From NCBI RefSeq assembly GCF_038396615.1, contig NZ_CP121689.1, positions 1,872,001 to 1,936,000 of the forward strand: a DNA stretch of 64,000 nucleotides, given 5' to 3'. The notes beneath the pieces were generated by a model. The model was given only the letters and a program-made list of their open reading frames with translations, was not told where the DNA came from and made no database searches. Shown in pieces: positions 42,475-52,197 of this stretch (positions within the stretch are counted from its first letter, which is position 1; every line of letters starts with the position of its first letter). This DNA comes from Thermatribacter velox. Its GTDB lineage: Bacteria; Atribacterota; Atribacteria; Atribacterales; Thermatribacteraceae. The position numbers and the translations under genes are program-made.

Positions 42475-43407
42475 TTAAAACATTATATCACTACATGCAG
42501 GTATACCTGGAGTCCCCTTAGCCCGACGCGCTGCATTAACAGTGGCTTTTCCTACTCCCTCATAAACAGCCCTTACAATTTCAAGGTAACCTGCCCTTTT
42601 TCTTTTTCTGCCAGCAACCAGAAAGGCCAGGTCACCGTCATAGAGAGTCGCCAGAGGACGTACACAGAGGGCAAGGGCTGAATGCACCACTCCCGAGAGA
42701 GCTTCCAGTTCCTCCCGGGAAAGCTCAAAAGAGAAAAAAAGCAAAAGCAAAGTGGTATTGAACGGTGAACCTGAAAAATTACCTGACGTACCGAAAAAGC
42801 CCACCGGCTTCCCACCTGCGCCGCGCACTCCAGCCAAAAGCTTTCCTTCAAAGGGGTCATACACATCACCAAGAGCATTACAAACCACAAAGCTATCAAC
42901 GTAGCCTCCACTCACTTCAACCCTCGACCAACCAAAGCCGCCTTTCATGGCACGACCTAGACCTAAAGCTTTGCCGACTGTAGCTCCCGCACCAGCTCCT
43001 ACACTGCCTTCTTGGGGCGGAAAAGAAGCTCGCTGAGCAGCCAGATAACCCCACTCCGGAGCAGGAAGAATCCCTCCTGAAACTTCAAGGTCATAAATAA
43101 CCGCCCCAGGCACAATGGGAACTGGGCCAGCTTGAGTAGGAAAACCTTTTCTCTGCTCTCTGAGGAAAGCGACCACTCCCTCTCCAACACAGAGACCAAA
43201 AGCACTGCCCCCGGAAAAAAATATCGCGTCAACACTTTCCACCAGATTACCAGCCCGAAGCACTGAAACTTCTCTTTCACCAGGAGCTTTTCCCAAAACC
43301 GAGGCTACCGCACGGTTGGGCTCCGAAAAAAGAAAAACCGTACACCCTACCAGGGCGCTTTGATGTTGATAATGGCCGACTTTGACACCACTTTCCAGTT
43401 CGATCAT
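42475..43407 (-). CDS. P1 family (DmpA-like) peptidase
   Basis: A 310-aa N-terminal-nucleophile hydrolase of the S58/P1 family. Features are GVKVGHYQHQSALVGCTVFLF, FSGGSAFGLCVGEGVVAFLRE, GSVGAGAGATVGKALGLGRAMKGGFGWSR and the probable self-cleavage site GSPFNTTLLLLF, where Thr becomes the new N terminus (about residue 218-219). Members are aminopeptidases or beta-aminopeptidases. It lies 2 nt after the zinc-ribbon membrane protein gene. The physiological substrate is unknown. Confidence 0.87.
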   Translation of the reverse strand: MIELESGVKVGHYQHQSALVGCTVFLFSEPNRAVASVLGKAPGEREVSVLRAGNLVESVDAIFFSGGSAFGLCVGEGVVAFLREQRKGFPTQAGPVPIVPGAVIYDLEVSGGILPAPEWGYLAAQRASFPPQEGSVGAGAGATVGKALGLGRAMKGGFGWSRVEVSGGYVDSFVVCNALGDVYDPFEGKLLAGVRGAGGKPVGFFGTSGNFSGSPFNTTLLLLFFSFELSREELEALSGVVHSALALCVRPLATLYDGDLAFLVAGRKRKRAGYLEIVRAVYEGVGKATVNAARRAKGTPGIPACSDIMF

Positions 43408-43409
43408 CT

Positions 43410-44048
43410 TCAGGAAAGTTTACACCCACAATAAGGACAAAGCTTGAAATCTGGAGACACCTTCTTGCCACAGTTGGGGCAGACTCCTACTGCTTCTGGT
43501 TTTTCTTTCAGGGCCTCCGGAGGCATATTTTTCTGGGTTTCAGCAATGGTTTTTTGCCAGGTAGCAAGTTCCACCATGCTGTCGAAGTACACTTCTCGTT
43601 CCCGCTGCCACTCGTCCCGATAGCGCACCAGGAGATACTCTGGTTTCTGATTAATGCGTCTTCGGTTAAGAAACAGGAGGCTCCTGTCTCTGTGGAACAG
43701 TTCCTTTTCCGGAATCGCTTCAACCGCAGTAATAGAGCTGAGGGGGATTCGAAAAATCACCTTTTCAAAAGGAGGGGCGATGCCAAAAATATTGGGGCCT
43801 TTTTCAAAATTTTCAAACCACAGGCTCCTGGACATTAAATAAAGGAGGCCCTCCGTTTTGGTTTCAAAGCGAGGATGGCCTCCCAGATAGCGTGCAAACG
43901 AAGAAAGAACTTTTTTTTCTCCAAACTCTCTTTCTTTTTCCGCCCAGAACTCGGTTACATTGACTTCCTTGCCCCGGCGCTTTACACTCCAGACGATAGC
44001 GCCCAGCAGCAAAAACCCTATCAGCAACAAGTACCCAAAGGCATTCAT
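43410..44048 (-). CDS. Membrane-anchored protein with C-terminal zinc ribbon
   Basis: A 212-aa protein not assigned to a named family. One N-terminal helix (FGYLLLIGFLLLGAIVWSV, about 3-21) anchors a cytoplasmic domain that looks like a PH/bPH-type beta domain (IFRIPLSSITAVEAIPEKELF, YLLVRYRDEWQREREVYFDS). The tail is a double-Cys zinc ribbon (VCPNCGKKVSPDFKLCPYCGCKL, about 188-210). The ATG at 44048 is chosen because an earlier reading would overlap the FmdB gene entirely; its ribosome site is weak. It follows the FmdB-type gene by 10 nt. Confidence 0.7.
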   Translation of the reverse strand: MNAFGYLLLIGFLLLGAIVWSVKRRGKEVNVTEFWAEKEREFGEKKVLSSFARYLGGHPRFETKTEGLLYLMSRSLWFENFEKGPNIFGIAPPFEKVIFRIPLSSITAVEAIPEKELFHRDRSLLFLNRRRINQKPEYLLVRYRDEWQREREVYFDSMVELATWQKTIAETQKNMPPEALKEKPEAVGVCPNCGKKVSPDFKLCPYCGCKLS

Positions 44049-44058
44049 GGGAATTACA

Positions 44059-44349
44059 CTAAGATTTGTTGTTGCTGCTCTCGGAAGAACTACTACTACC
44101 GCAGGTCGAACAACTGCTGGAGGTGCAGGAGCTGCAAGAGCTGCTGCTTGAGTCAGAGCTGCTTCCCGAAGAACGGTAATCAGTGCAATAAAAACCGCTA
44201 CCTTTAAAAACAAAACCCACGCTTTTACTGATTAAGCGTTTTACTCTCCCCTTACAAAAGGGACACTCCTGAACCGGTTTATCGCTGAATGATTGAAACT
44301 CTTCAAAAGTTTTGCCGCAATCTATGCACTGATACTCATAAATTGGCAT
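44059..44349 (-). CDS. FmdB family zinc ribbon protein with Ser/Cys-rich tail
   Basis: A 96-aa protein. The first 55 residues are an FmdB/CxxC_CXXC_SSSS zinc ribbon: MPIYEYQCIDCGKTFEEFQSF with CxxC, then CPFCKGRVKRL with the second CxxC, and the FKGSGFYCTDYR end. The last 35 residues are a run of Ser and Cys (SSCSSCTSSSCSTCGSSSS-like), far longer than the short SSSS of typical members. The start at 44349 has GGAGG 8 nt upstream. The role of the family is unclear; it is often linked to formamidase or C1 genes. Confidence 0.85.
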   Translation of the reverse strand: MPIYEYQCIDCGKTFEEFQSFSDKPVQECPFCKGRVKRLISKSVGFVFKGSGFYCTDYRSSGSSSDSSSSSCSSCTSSSCSTCGSSSSSESSNNKS

Positions 44350-44356
44350 GACCAAC

Positions 44357-44405
44357 ACCTCCAAAAATCAAAAGCCCGGCAAAGGAGAACATCCCCTACC
44401 GGGCT
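44357..44405 (-). terminator. Rho-independent terminator after groEL
   Basis: AGCCCGG (44405-44399), 19-nt partly paired loop, CCGGGCT (44379-44373), then TTTGATTTTT on the minus strand. It is 22 nt after the groEL stop. The ribosome site of the FmdB gene lies just beyond. Confidence 0.85.
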
Positions 44406-44427
44406 TCTCCCTCTATATTATACCCTA

Positions 44428-46071
<1,644 letters not shown>

Positions 46072-46362
46072 TTATTCTTCAATAATACCCAGTATATCGT
46101 CCTCGCGCATGATGAGATATTCTTCTTCATCAAGCTTCACTTCGGTGCCAGCGTACTTGCCAAAAAGCACCTTGTCCCCTTCTTTGACTTCCAGGGGTTT
46201 GCGATTTCCATTTTCGTCAACCTTGCCCGTACCTACGGCTACTACTGTTCCCTGCTGGGGCTTCTCTTTGGCAGTATCCGGAATTATGATACCACCCTTG
46301 CGTACCTCTTCTTCCTCCATACGTTTTACCAGAACTCGATCTCCCAGTGGTTTAATCTTCAC
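46072..46362 (-). CDS. groS: Co-chaperonin GroES (Hsp10)
   Basis: A 96-aa lid protein of the chaperonin. [36 protein letters not shown] includes the mobile loop (GGIIIPDTA, about 24-32), and [32 protein letters not shown] is the typical C-terminal half. The start is GTG with GGGGTG 8 nt upstream. Upstream lies a sigma-70-type promoter and, beyond it, three evenly spaced palindromes instead of a CIRCE element. Confidence 0.98.
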   Translation of the reverse strand: MKIKPLGDRVLVKRMEEEEVRKGGIIIPDTAKEKPQQGTVVAVGTGKVDENGNRKPLEVKEGDKVLFGKYAGTEVKLDEEEYLIMREDDILGIIEE

Positions 46363-46406
46363 TTTGGTGTCACCCCTTTCCTAATTTTTTCTTAAGACCG
46401 CTCATT

Positions 46407-46435
46407 ATTCTAACTCGGAAGGGGGGTTTTTGCAA
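46407..46435 (-). promoter_or_regulatory. Sigma-70-type promoter of groES-groEL
   Basis: Minus strand: TTGCAA (46430-46435), 17-bp spacer, TAGAAT (46407-46412). A weak sigma-54-like pair, TTGC-n8-TTGCA, overlaps the -35 box but has T for the first G of the essential GG. No CIRCE repeat is present. Confidence 0.65.
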
Positions 46436-46467
46436 GCTAAAAGCAAAATCAATCAAAGTCAAAATTA

Positions 46468-46542
46468 TGTCATAATGGCAAAAAGTGGGAATTGTTTTTG
46501 TCAAAATGACAAAAGAGGGTTCTTTACCTTGCCAAATTGACA
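46468..46542. repeat. Three 13-bp palindromes spaced exactly 31 bp upstream of groES
   Basis: TGTCA-TAA-TGGCA (46468-46480), TGTCA-AAA-TGACA (46499-46511) and TGCCA-AAT-TGACA (46530-46542). Starts are 31 bp apart, about three helix turns, so all sites face the same side of the DNA. The pattern resembles enhancer sites of NtrC-family regulators; NorR uses three GTCA-n3-TGAC-like sites. They lie between the stop of such a regulator gene and the groES promoter, centred about 70-135 bp upstream of the likely start of transcription. Confidence 0.8.
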
Positions 46543-46545
46543 AAT

Positions 46546-47877
46546 CTATTTCTTGGAAAATTCGTTTTCCGCAAGGTCATACTGCTCAATCTTGCGGTAA
46601 AGAGTGCGCAAGCCTATACCCAGCATCTGGGCGGTTTTGCTCTTGTTGAAGCGGTTGGCTCGCAGGGTTTCCAGAATAAGGATTTTCTCCGCTTCTTCCA
46701 GAGTCATACCAACCCGCACCGGCACAATTTTCCCAAAATCTGCGCCCTTGCGAATTTGAGCTGGAACGTCTTTGGCTGTTAAAACCTGGTTCTGGGAAAG
46801 TATAACCATTCCTTCAAGAACATTGCGGAGCTCAATGACGTTTCCCGGCCAATCGTACTCCATGAGCACCTGCAGCGCTTCTTTGTCAATAGCAATAACT
46901 TCCTTCCCGGTTTCCTGTGCAATTTCACGCAGAAAGCGCTCTATTAAAAAAGGAATATCTTCTTTGCGCTCCCTCAAAGGGGGTATCTCTATCTTTACCG
47001 CACTCAAAAAATAGTAAAGGTCACTACGAAAACGGCCTATGGCTACTTCCTCTTCAAGGGAAGTTTCCGAAGAAGCGATGATTCGAAAATCTTTTGAGCC
47101 GCCTCCAAAACGGTATTCTTCCAGAAAATCAACCACTTCAGCCTGAACGGGGAAAGGCAAAAGATGCACGTCTTCAAAAAAGAGAGTTCCCTGAAATTCA
47201 TCGGGCAACTTTTTATGAGTCTCTTCGGTCTTCAGCCACTCAGCCCTTTTCAAAAAACCAGACGGCAAACCAGGACACAAGACCTTGAAAAAGGGACGAC
47301 CTTCTGGAAAAGAATACTGATGAATGGCTCTGGCTATCAGTTCCTTACCCGTTCCCTGCTCTCCAAAAATCAGGACCGGTCTCCTCACCTGAGCCACCTG
47401 GAGCACCAGGTCGAAAATGCGCTGCATCTTTTCTGAAACGCCTGTGATTCCAGCAAAAGAGAAACGAGTGCCAATCCTTTTCTTCAGGTCTTTGTTCTCA
47501 GCGAGCAGATTGAGGTGCTCTTCAGCTCTCTTTATGGTGGAAAGAAGGCGCAGCGGGGTGAGCGGTCGGGAGAGATAATCATAAATCCCCTTGTTAAGGA
47601 GACTCCGCACGTAAAAGGGGTTATCGCTACCACCCACAGCGAGCACCACCACTTCACCAAAGCGTTCCCGCACAGAACGCAAAAACTGAAATCCTTCCTC
47701 AGCAAGTATTTCTTCTTCAGCCAGCACAATGTTTATTTCCTCTCGCTCTAAGCAGTTCAAAGCCAGGTTCCGGTCGCGCACCACCACTACATAGTAGCCC
47801 TCGTCTCTCAAAATATCCGCGATTTTCCCCTGCAAAAGAGGATCTTCACTGACGATTAAAACCTTACGCAAACCCAT
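46546..47877 (-). CDS. NtrC-family regulator with pseudo-receiver and no GAFTGA loop
   Basis: A 443-aa protein with receiver (1-120), AAA+ (about 140-370) and Fis-type HTH (NKSKTAQMLGIGLRTLYRKI, 411-430). The receiver lacks the acceptor Asp: the site reads VLAEEEIL (51-58), and the conserved Lys is Arg104. The AAA+ part keeps Walker A (GEQGTGKE, 172-179), a Walker B-like TLFFEDV and the arginine-finger region FRSDLYYFL, but the GAFTGA loop that contacts sigma-54 is missing; the region 201-230 reads CPGLPSGFLKRAEWLKTEE and onward. It therefore probably works without phosphorylation and without sigma-54. The gene is 6 nt after a Gfo/Idh gene and next to the palindrome array. Confidence 0.88.
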   Translation of the reverse strand: MGLRKVLIVSEDPLLQGKIADILRDEGYYVVVVRDRNLALNCLEREEINIVLAEEEILAEEGFQFLRSVRERFGEVVVLAVGGSDNPFYVRSLLNKGIYDYLSRPLTPLRLLSTIKRAEEHLNLLAENKDLKKRIGTRFSFAGITGVSEKMQRIFDLVLQVAQVRRPVLIFGEQGTGKELIARAIHQYSFPEGRPFFKVLCPGLPSGFLKRAEWLKTEETHKKLPDEFQGTLFFEDVHLLPFPVQAEVVDFLEEYRFGGGSKDFRIIASSETSLEEEVAIGRFRSDLYYFLSAVKIEIPPLRERKEDIPFLIERFLREIAQETGKEVIAIDKEALQVLMEYDWPGNVIELRNVLEGMVILSQNQVLTAKDVPAQIRKGADFGKIVPVRVGMTLEEAEKILILETLRANRFNKSKTAQMLGIGLRTLYRKIEQYDLAENEFSKK

Positions 47878-47883
47878 CGATGA

Positions 47884-48894
47884 TCAAAGCTCTTCCAGCA
47901 AAACCCTTTCACCTTCAATTACTGAACTTTTAGCAGCAAGAGCTAATCGAAGGGCTTCAATGGCCTGCTCTGGAGTTCCTAATCCTGGAGGTGTATCCTT
48001 CTCAATACATTTCAGGAAATAGGCGAGTTCTTCGCGATAGGGATCTTCTGCTGCAACTTCGACCAGTTTTCGTTGCTCACCTCGCCGATAGAGAAAAAGA
48101 GGGCTGCTTTGAGCACGCTCTTCAATATTCACGCCAGCTCTGAAGGTCCACTCCAGAACACCCTCGCTACCCAGGATTCTAAAGCCACAGGTGAAAGGGA
48201 AATCCCCCTGCATCATCCAACCGCCTTCTATAGAAGCAACCACTCCATTTCCGTATTTAACAGTAGTAACCACATGATCAAGAGAATCTTCCCGGAAAAG
48301 ACCCCTGGCAAAAACCTCTTGAGGATTACCCGCCAACCAGTTTACAAAATCCAGGTCATGGATGTGAAGATCCAGAGATGCTCCCCCACTCAAGTGAGAT
48401 TTTAAAATCCAGCTGTTTACCGACCAAACAGGAGTTACCGAAAGCCGAAAGGCATTTATTAAAATTGGCTGACCAATTGCCCCACTAGCAACAAGTTCTC
48501 TCGCTTTGACGTATTCACCCCAAAAACGCAACACATGACCAATCATCAAAAATACGCCATTATCCTCACACACTTTTTGCATGGCAAAAGCATCTTCCAG
48601 GCTCAGAGCAATTGGCTTTTCACAAAAAACATGCTTTTTTTCCAAAGCCGCCATTTCTGTATACTCGCGATGCAAAAAAGTGGGAAGACAAATGTCTACT
48701 GCGTCTACTTCTTGCTCGCTAAAAAGCTGTGATAACGAGTTGTAATGAGGTAAGGAATATTTTTTTTGAAATTCAGAGGCCTTAACATTATTAACCTCAA
48801 AAAAAGCAACCACTTTTGCTCCTTCTATGTTCTTCCAGGCTTCCATATGTACCGAAGCGATAAAACCTGCTCCTAGCAGAGCTATTTTTTTCAT
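47884..48894 (-). CDS. Gfo/Idh/MocA family oxidoreductase (second copy)
   Basis: A 336-aa NAD(P)-dependent sugar or inositol dehydrogenase. The Rossmann start is MKKIALLGAGFIASVHMEAW; the catalytic region has CEKPIALSLEDA (about 90-101) and the C-terminal beta-sheet domain includes GGASLDLHIHDLDFVNWLAG with the proton-relay Asp-x-x-x-His type motif. The ATG at 48894 has GAGGTG upstream. It ends an amino-sugar-like gene run; one of the two Gfo/Idh enzymes may make a keto-sugar for the aminotransferase or use one produced by it. Confidence 0.87.
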   Translation of the reverse strand: MKKIALLGAGFIASVHMEAWKNIEGAKVVAFFEVNNVKASEFQKKYSLPHYNSLSQLFSEQEVDAVDICLPTFLHREYTEMAALEKKHVFCEKPIALSLEDAFAMQKVCEDNGVFLMIGHVLRFWGEYVKARELVASGAIGQPILINAFRLSVTPVWSVNSWILKSHLSGGASLDLHIHDLDFVNWLAGNPQEVFARGLFREDSLDHVVTTVKYGNGVVASIEGGWMMQGDFPFTCGFRILGSEGVLEWTFRAGVNIEERAQSSPLFLYRRGEQRKLVEVAAEDPYREELAYFLKCIEKDTPPGLGTPEQAIEALRLALAAKSSVIEGERVLLEEL

Positions 48895-48904
48895 CTTTAA
48901 CACC

Positions 48905-49765
48905 TCACTTATCAATTGAAATGAGATAGTCTACATATTTTCGATAATCACATTTGGGGCGAGGCTCAAAACGCAGGTAAACTTCCATAACTTCTCTCTC
49001 ATTAATCTTCCTTTCTTTTCGGCTTTCCAAAAGACCTGCAACAATCTTTGCCTGCGTTTCATATTCCTGCATGGCATCACGAATAACCTGTTCAGCTTCA
49101 TAAGGAGCCTTAATAGCCAGGTTAGCACGTATCTCAGAATTCCTACCCTGCAATAAAGCGTCTTCCGGAGAAAAATCACTCCATACTGCATATTGTAAAA
49201 AAGTGGAAATGGAACGTGCTTCACCCCAATCAGCCATTACCGGATCCCCAGCCTGTGGCCCATCAAAAGCCCCCACCATAAAAGTAGCTGTATGGTCAAG
49301 ATGCTCTTTGTAACCGTTAGGCAAGAGGAGACGAGTTGCACCTATACGACGAAGAAGCGGCAATACTTTTCTAAAGGTACCTTCCTCCTTGCCCGGCAGA
49401 TGCCAGCCAATAAAAGGCCACACACTATAATCTTCGTAATCCAGACGGTGAATTCGCACTTCAGGTATACCCAACTTAGCATAAGCTCGAATAGTCTCCC
49501 TAAACCTCAGAGCAGTAATCAAGTGCTTGTGCTCAATCAGGCTGTAACCTCCTGAGCCATTACAGAAAATTACAACGTGTACTTCACCTCCGAAAACTTG
49601 AACCGCCTGAAGAAGGTACCCAGGACCAAGAATGGCATCATCATCATGAGGAGCAAACACAACCACCCTCTCTTCTTCCCCACGCCATCCGGGAAAAAAG
49701 AAACTAATATCTTTACTATGTTCCTTACTCGTCAGATTGTAAAAAGTGAAATCTTCTCTCCTCAC
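48905..49765 (-). CDS. PIG-L family deacetylase
   Basis: A 286-aa zinc-dependent N-deacetylase. The metal motif is VVVFAPHDDDAILGPGYLL (AHPDDE in most members, about 36-42) with a second site HLDHTATFMVGAFDG near residue 158. Members remove acetyl groups from N-acetylglucosaminyl lipids, GlcNAc-inositol, or small amino sugars. The start is GTG with GGGAGG 9 nt upstream. Between two Gfo/Idh genes and close to a DegT aminotransferase and a NagB-like protein, it suggests an N-acetylated amino sugar as substrate. Confidence 0.87.
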   Translation of the reverse strand: MRREDFTFYNLTSKEHSKDISFFFPGWRGEEERVVVFAPHDDDAILGPGYLLQAVQVFGGEVHVVIFCNGSGGYSLIEHKHLITALRFRETIRAYAKLGIPEVRIHRLDYEDYSVWPFIGWHLPGKEEGTFRKVLPLLRRIGATRLLLPNGYKEHLDHTATFMVGAFDGPQAGDPVMADWGEARSISTFLQYAVWSDFSPEDALLQGRNSEIRANLAIKAPYEAEQVIRDAMQEYETQAKIVAGLLESRKERKINEREVMEVYLRFEPRPKCDYRKYVDYLISIDK

Positions 49766-49808
49766 GGTGTCAATCCTCCCCTGCTAACAAATAAATAAAG
49801 ATAGTTTT

Positions 49809-50846
49809 TTAAACCTGTATTACGCGCTTTTCCAAACAAGACCTGTATATAGCCTCTATAACCTTCATGTTCCTCAAACCAGCTTCGTAGCTCAGCGGAA
49901 AAGAACCTCCCTCAATTATCCAGCGACTGAAGTCGTCTATTTCCTGCGCATAAAGTGGCTGTGCTTTTAGATAAAGTCTCTGCCATCCCTCTTTATCCCT
50001 CGACTGTTTCGCATCGTAACCCCTGTCTAACACCTCAAAGTAGTATTCCAGTTCCCCACCCGGGTCCTGACCAATACTGTGACGAGTCATAACAGCACCT
50101 CTCGTACCATATATTTCGAGTAAATTATGACTCGCCCGGTCAGGAACATTAAAATAATTATCCACAAAACCTTGTGCTCCATTTTTGAATTTCAAGAGAA
50201 CCGAGCTAACGTCTTCTACCTCATAGTTATGAGTAATCGTATCTACAAAACCAAAAACTTCTTTAACCTCTCCAACCAACCATTCAAGCAAATCGATGCA
50301 ATGACAACCCATATCCGAAAGAGCTCCTCCTCCACTCTTTTTCAATTCTTGTCTCCAAGCTCCGGCAATAGGTGGATACCAGCAGGTAAGCTGAGCTCTA
50401 CAGGCCACTATCTGTCCCAACTTTCCTTCGCTTAACCATTCTCTAATCTGTCTGTGATAAGCGTTATATCGCATCATAAAAGCCACGCCAAATCGCAGGC
50501 CGCTCTGCTCTGCAATTGAAGCAAGCTTCTCAGCCTCACTCAGAGTACGAGCTAAAGGTTTCTCACAAAGAACGTGCTTTCCACTCTGCAAGGCACTTAA
50601 AACATGTTTATAATGAAAATGCACTGGTGAAGCTACATACACTGCTTCCATTTCTTCCTTCAAAAATTCCCCCAAATTAGAAAAAACCTTAACAGATCTT
50701 AACTCTTGCTGCATCTCATTGAGAACTTCAGTATTAACATCCATGATAGCTACAATTTCGCTTTTTTGAGCATAATTAAAGACTTCCGGAATAGTCCTCC
50801 GCCGAGCAATACCACCGGCCCCGATTACACCCCATCTGACTTTCAT
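49809..50846 (-). CDS. Gfo/Idh/MocA family oxidoreductase (first copy)
   Basis: A 345-aa NAD(P)-dependent dehydrogenase: VRWGVIGAGGIARRRTIPEV at the N terminus, CEKPLARTLSEAEKLA (about 93-108), and GGGALSDMGCHCIDLLEWLVGEV (Asp and His about 175-183). It is distinct in sequence from the copy at 47884. It lies between the DegT aminotransferase and the PIG-L deacetylase genes. Gfo/Idh plus DegT pairs commonly interconvert amino and keto sugars, which is the inferred role. Confidence 0.88.
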   Translation of the reverse strand: MKVRWGVIGAGGIARRRTIPEVFNYAQKSEIVAIMDVNTEVLNEMQQELRSVKVFSNLGEFLKEEMEAVYVASPVHFHYKHVLSALQSGKHVLCEKPLARTLSEAEKLASIAEQSGLRFGVAFMMRYNAYHRQIREWLSEGKLGQIVACRAQLTCWYPPIAGAWRQELKKSGGGALSDMGCHCIDLLEWLVGEVKEVFGFVDTITHNYEVEDVSSVLLKFKNGAQGFVDNYFNVPDRASHNLLEIYGTRGAVMTRHSIGQDPGGELEYYFEVLDRGYDAKQSRDKEGWQRLYLKAQPLYAQEIDDFSRWIIEGGSFPLSYEAGLRNMKVIEAIYRSCLEKRVIQV

Positions 50847-50861
50847 ATAATCATCTCCAGG

Positions 50862-52136
50862 TCATTTTTTGAAATAATCGTACACTTTCTCAAAAGCTTT
50901 TATCATCAGTGTCACATGCTTATCCTCATAAACCGGATGACAGGGAAAACAAAAAGTTCTTTCTTCAAGCCAAGCAGCATTTTCGCAAACAACCTGGTCG
51001 TACCGAACACTCTTCGGATTGGTATATTCTTTAGATTCGAAAGGGAATTTAACTCTTCCAAAACCATTGTGCTCAATAAAAGCTTTCTCCTTGTACATCT
51101 GAGGCCAGAGTACTGGCGCAACTGGTACCCCCTCAGCCTCTATTGCTTGCCAAAATTCCTTAATGGAACAACGTAATTTTTGAATGTCCAATACCACCGG
51201 AAACAACCAGAAAGACACGAGCTTATCTTCTTTTCGATGTGGAGGCGTGTAAAGGACCGCTTCGTGGTTCTCAAAAAAGGACAGAAGCTTCTCTCCTATG
51301 CGTATTCTGCGTGGTTTATTCCAGCTATCAAATCTTTCTAATTCGCAAAGACCTATGATAGATTGAATTTCGGTCATGCGATAATTAAAGCCTACTCGCT
51401 CATGGATGTAAAAGAGCTTCTTTTCCAACTCTAAAAGACGCAGGCGTTCTCTAACATCATAGCCATGATCCCGGAAGGAACGAGCACGCCAGGCAAGTTC
51501 TTCATCGTTAGTCACTACACATCCACCTTCTCCTCCCGTGGTAAAATGTTTAGATTGACAAAAACTAAAAGCACCCAAATGGCCAATACTTCCTACTTTT
51601 TTTCCCTGATATTCACTTCCATGGGCTTGCGCACAATCCTCTATAACAAAAAGATTATGTCTGGTAGCTATATCCATGATGGGTTCCATATCACATGGAA
51701 TGCCGTACAGGTGAACCACTATTATACCTCTGGTTCTGGACGTTATTTTTCGCTCCACATCTTCTGGATCTATAGTATGGGTTTCTCTTCGCACATCAGC
51801 AAAAACCGGGATTGCACCCGCTTGAAGAACACAAAATGCTGAAGCTATAAAAGAATATGAAGGAACAATCACTTCATCCCCTGGACCAATTTCGCAAGCA
51901 GCTAAAGCAGTATGCAAAGCTGATGTCCCATTAGTTGTGGAAATACCAAACTGACATCCACAATACTCAGCCCACTTTCTTTCAAACTCCATTCCTTTGG
52001 TACCCGTCCAGTAATTAACTAATCCTGTTTCCAAAGGTTTCAATGCTTCTTTCTTGGTTTTTTCAGAAAAAGAAGGCCACATTGGGAAACTTTTCTCATT
52101 AACCGGTTTTCCTCCATGGATTGCCAATTTTTCCAC
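50862..52136 (-). CDS. DegT/DnrJ/EryC1/StrS family sugar aminotransferase
   Basis: A 424-aa PLP enzyme. The family pattern includes FGISTTNGTSALHTALAACEIGPGDEVIVPSYSF (about 65-100), VIEDCAQAHGSEYQGKKVG and the PLP-Lys segment FSFCQSKHFTTGGEGG (Lys about 196), then FRDHGYD and GFNYRMTEIQ. These enzymes transfer an amino group to or from a keto sugar or inosose, usually with Glu or Gln. The start is GTG with a GGGAGGGG upstream. Related proteins act in amino-inositol and 3-amino-sugar routes; direction cannot be told here. Confidence 0.9.
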   Translation of the reverse strand: MEKLAIHGGKPVNEKSFPMWPSFSEKTKKEALKPLETGLVNYWTGTKGMEFERKWAEYCGCQFGISTTNGTSALHTALAACEIGPGDEVIVPSYSFIASAFCVLQAGAIPVFADVRRETHTIDPEDVERKITSRTRGIIVVHLYGIPCDMEPIMDIATRHNLFVIEDCAQAHGSEYQGKKVGSIGHLGAFSFCQSKHFTTGGEGGCVVTNDEELAWRARSFRDHGYDVRERLRLLELEKKLFYIHERVGFNYRMTEIQSIIGLCELERFDSWNKPRRIRIGEKLLSFFENHEAVLYTPPHRKEDKLVSFWLFPVVLDIQKLRCSIKEFWQAIEAEGVPVAPVLWPQMYKEKAFIEHNGFGRVKFPFESKEYTNPKSVRYDQVVCENAAWLEERTFCFPCHPVYEDKHVTLMIKAFEKVYDYFKK

Positions 52137-52197
52137 TTCTTTCCCCTCCCTTCAATTAATTCTGTACAAAGCTCTAATACTCTATTGATATATTCTC

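Noticed and set aside
43410-44213. A start at 44213 for the zinc-ribbon membrane protein
   Set aside because: The first 55 codons are a shadow of the Ser/Cys tail of the FmdB gene and read as Ala/Val/Pro low complexity.
46418-46436. Sigma-54 promoter for groES
   Set aside because: The TTGC-n8-TTGCA pair lacks the essential GG at -24, the nearby regulator lacks GAFTGA, and a better sigma-70 promoter overlaps it.
46363-46545. CIRCE (HrcA) operator upstream of groES
   Set aside because: No TTAGCACTC-n9-GAGTGCTAA-like repeat was found; the palindromes there are of another type.
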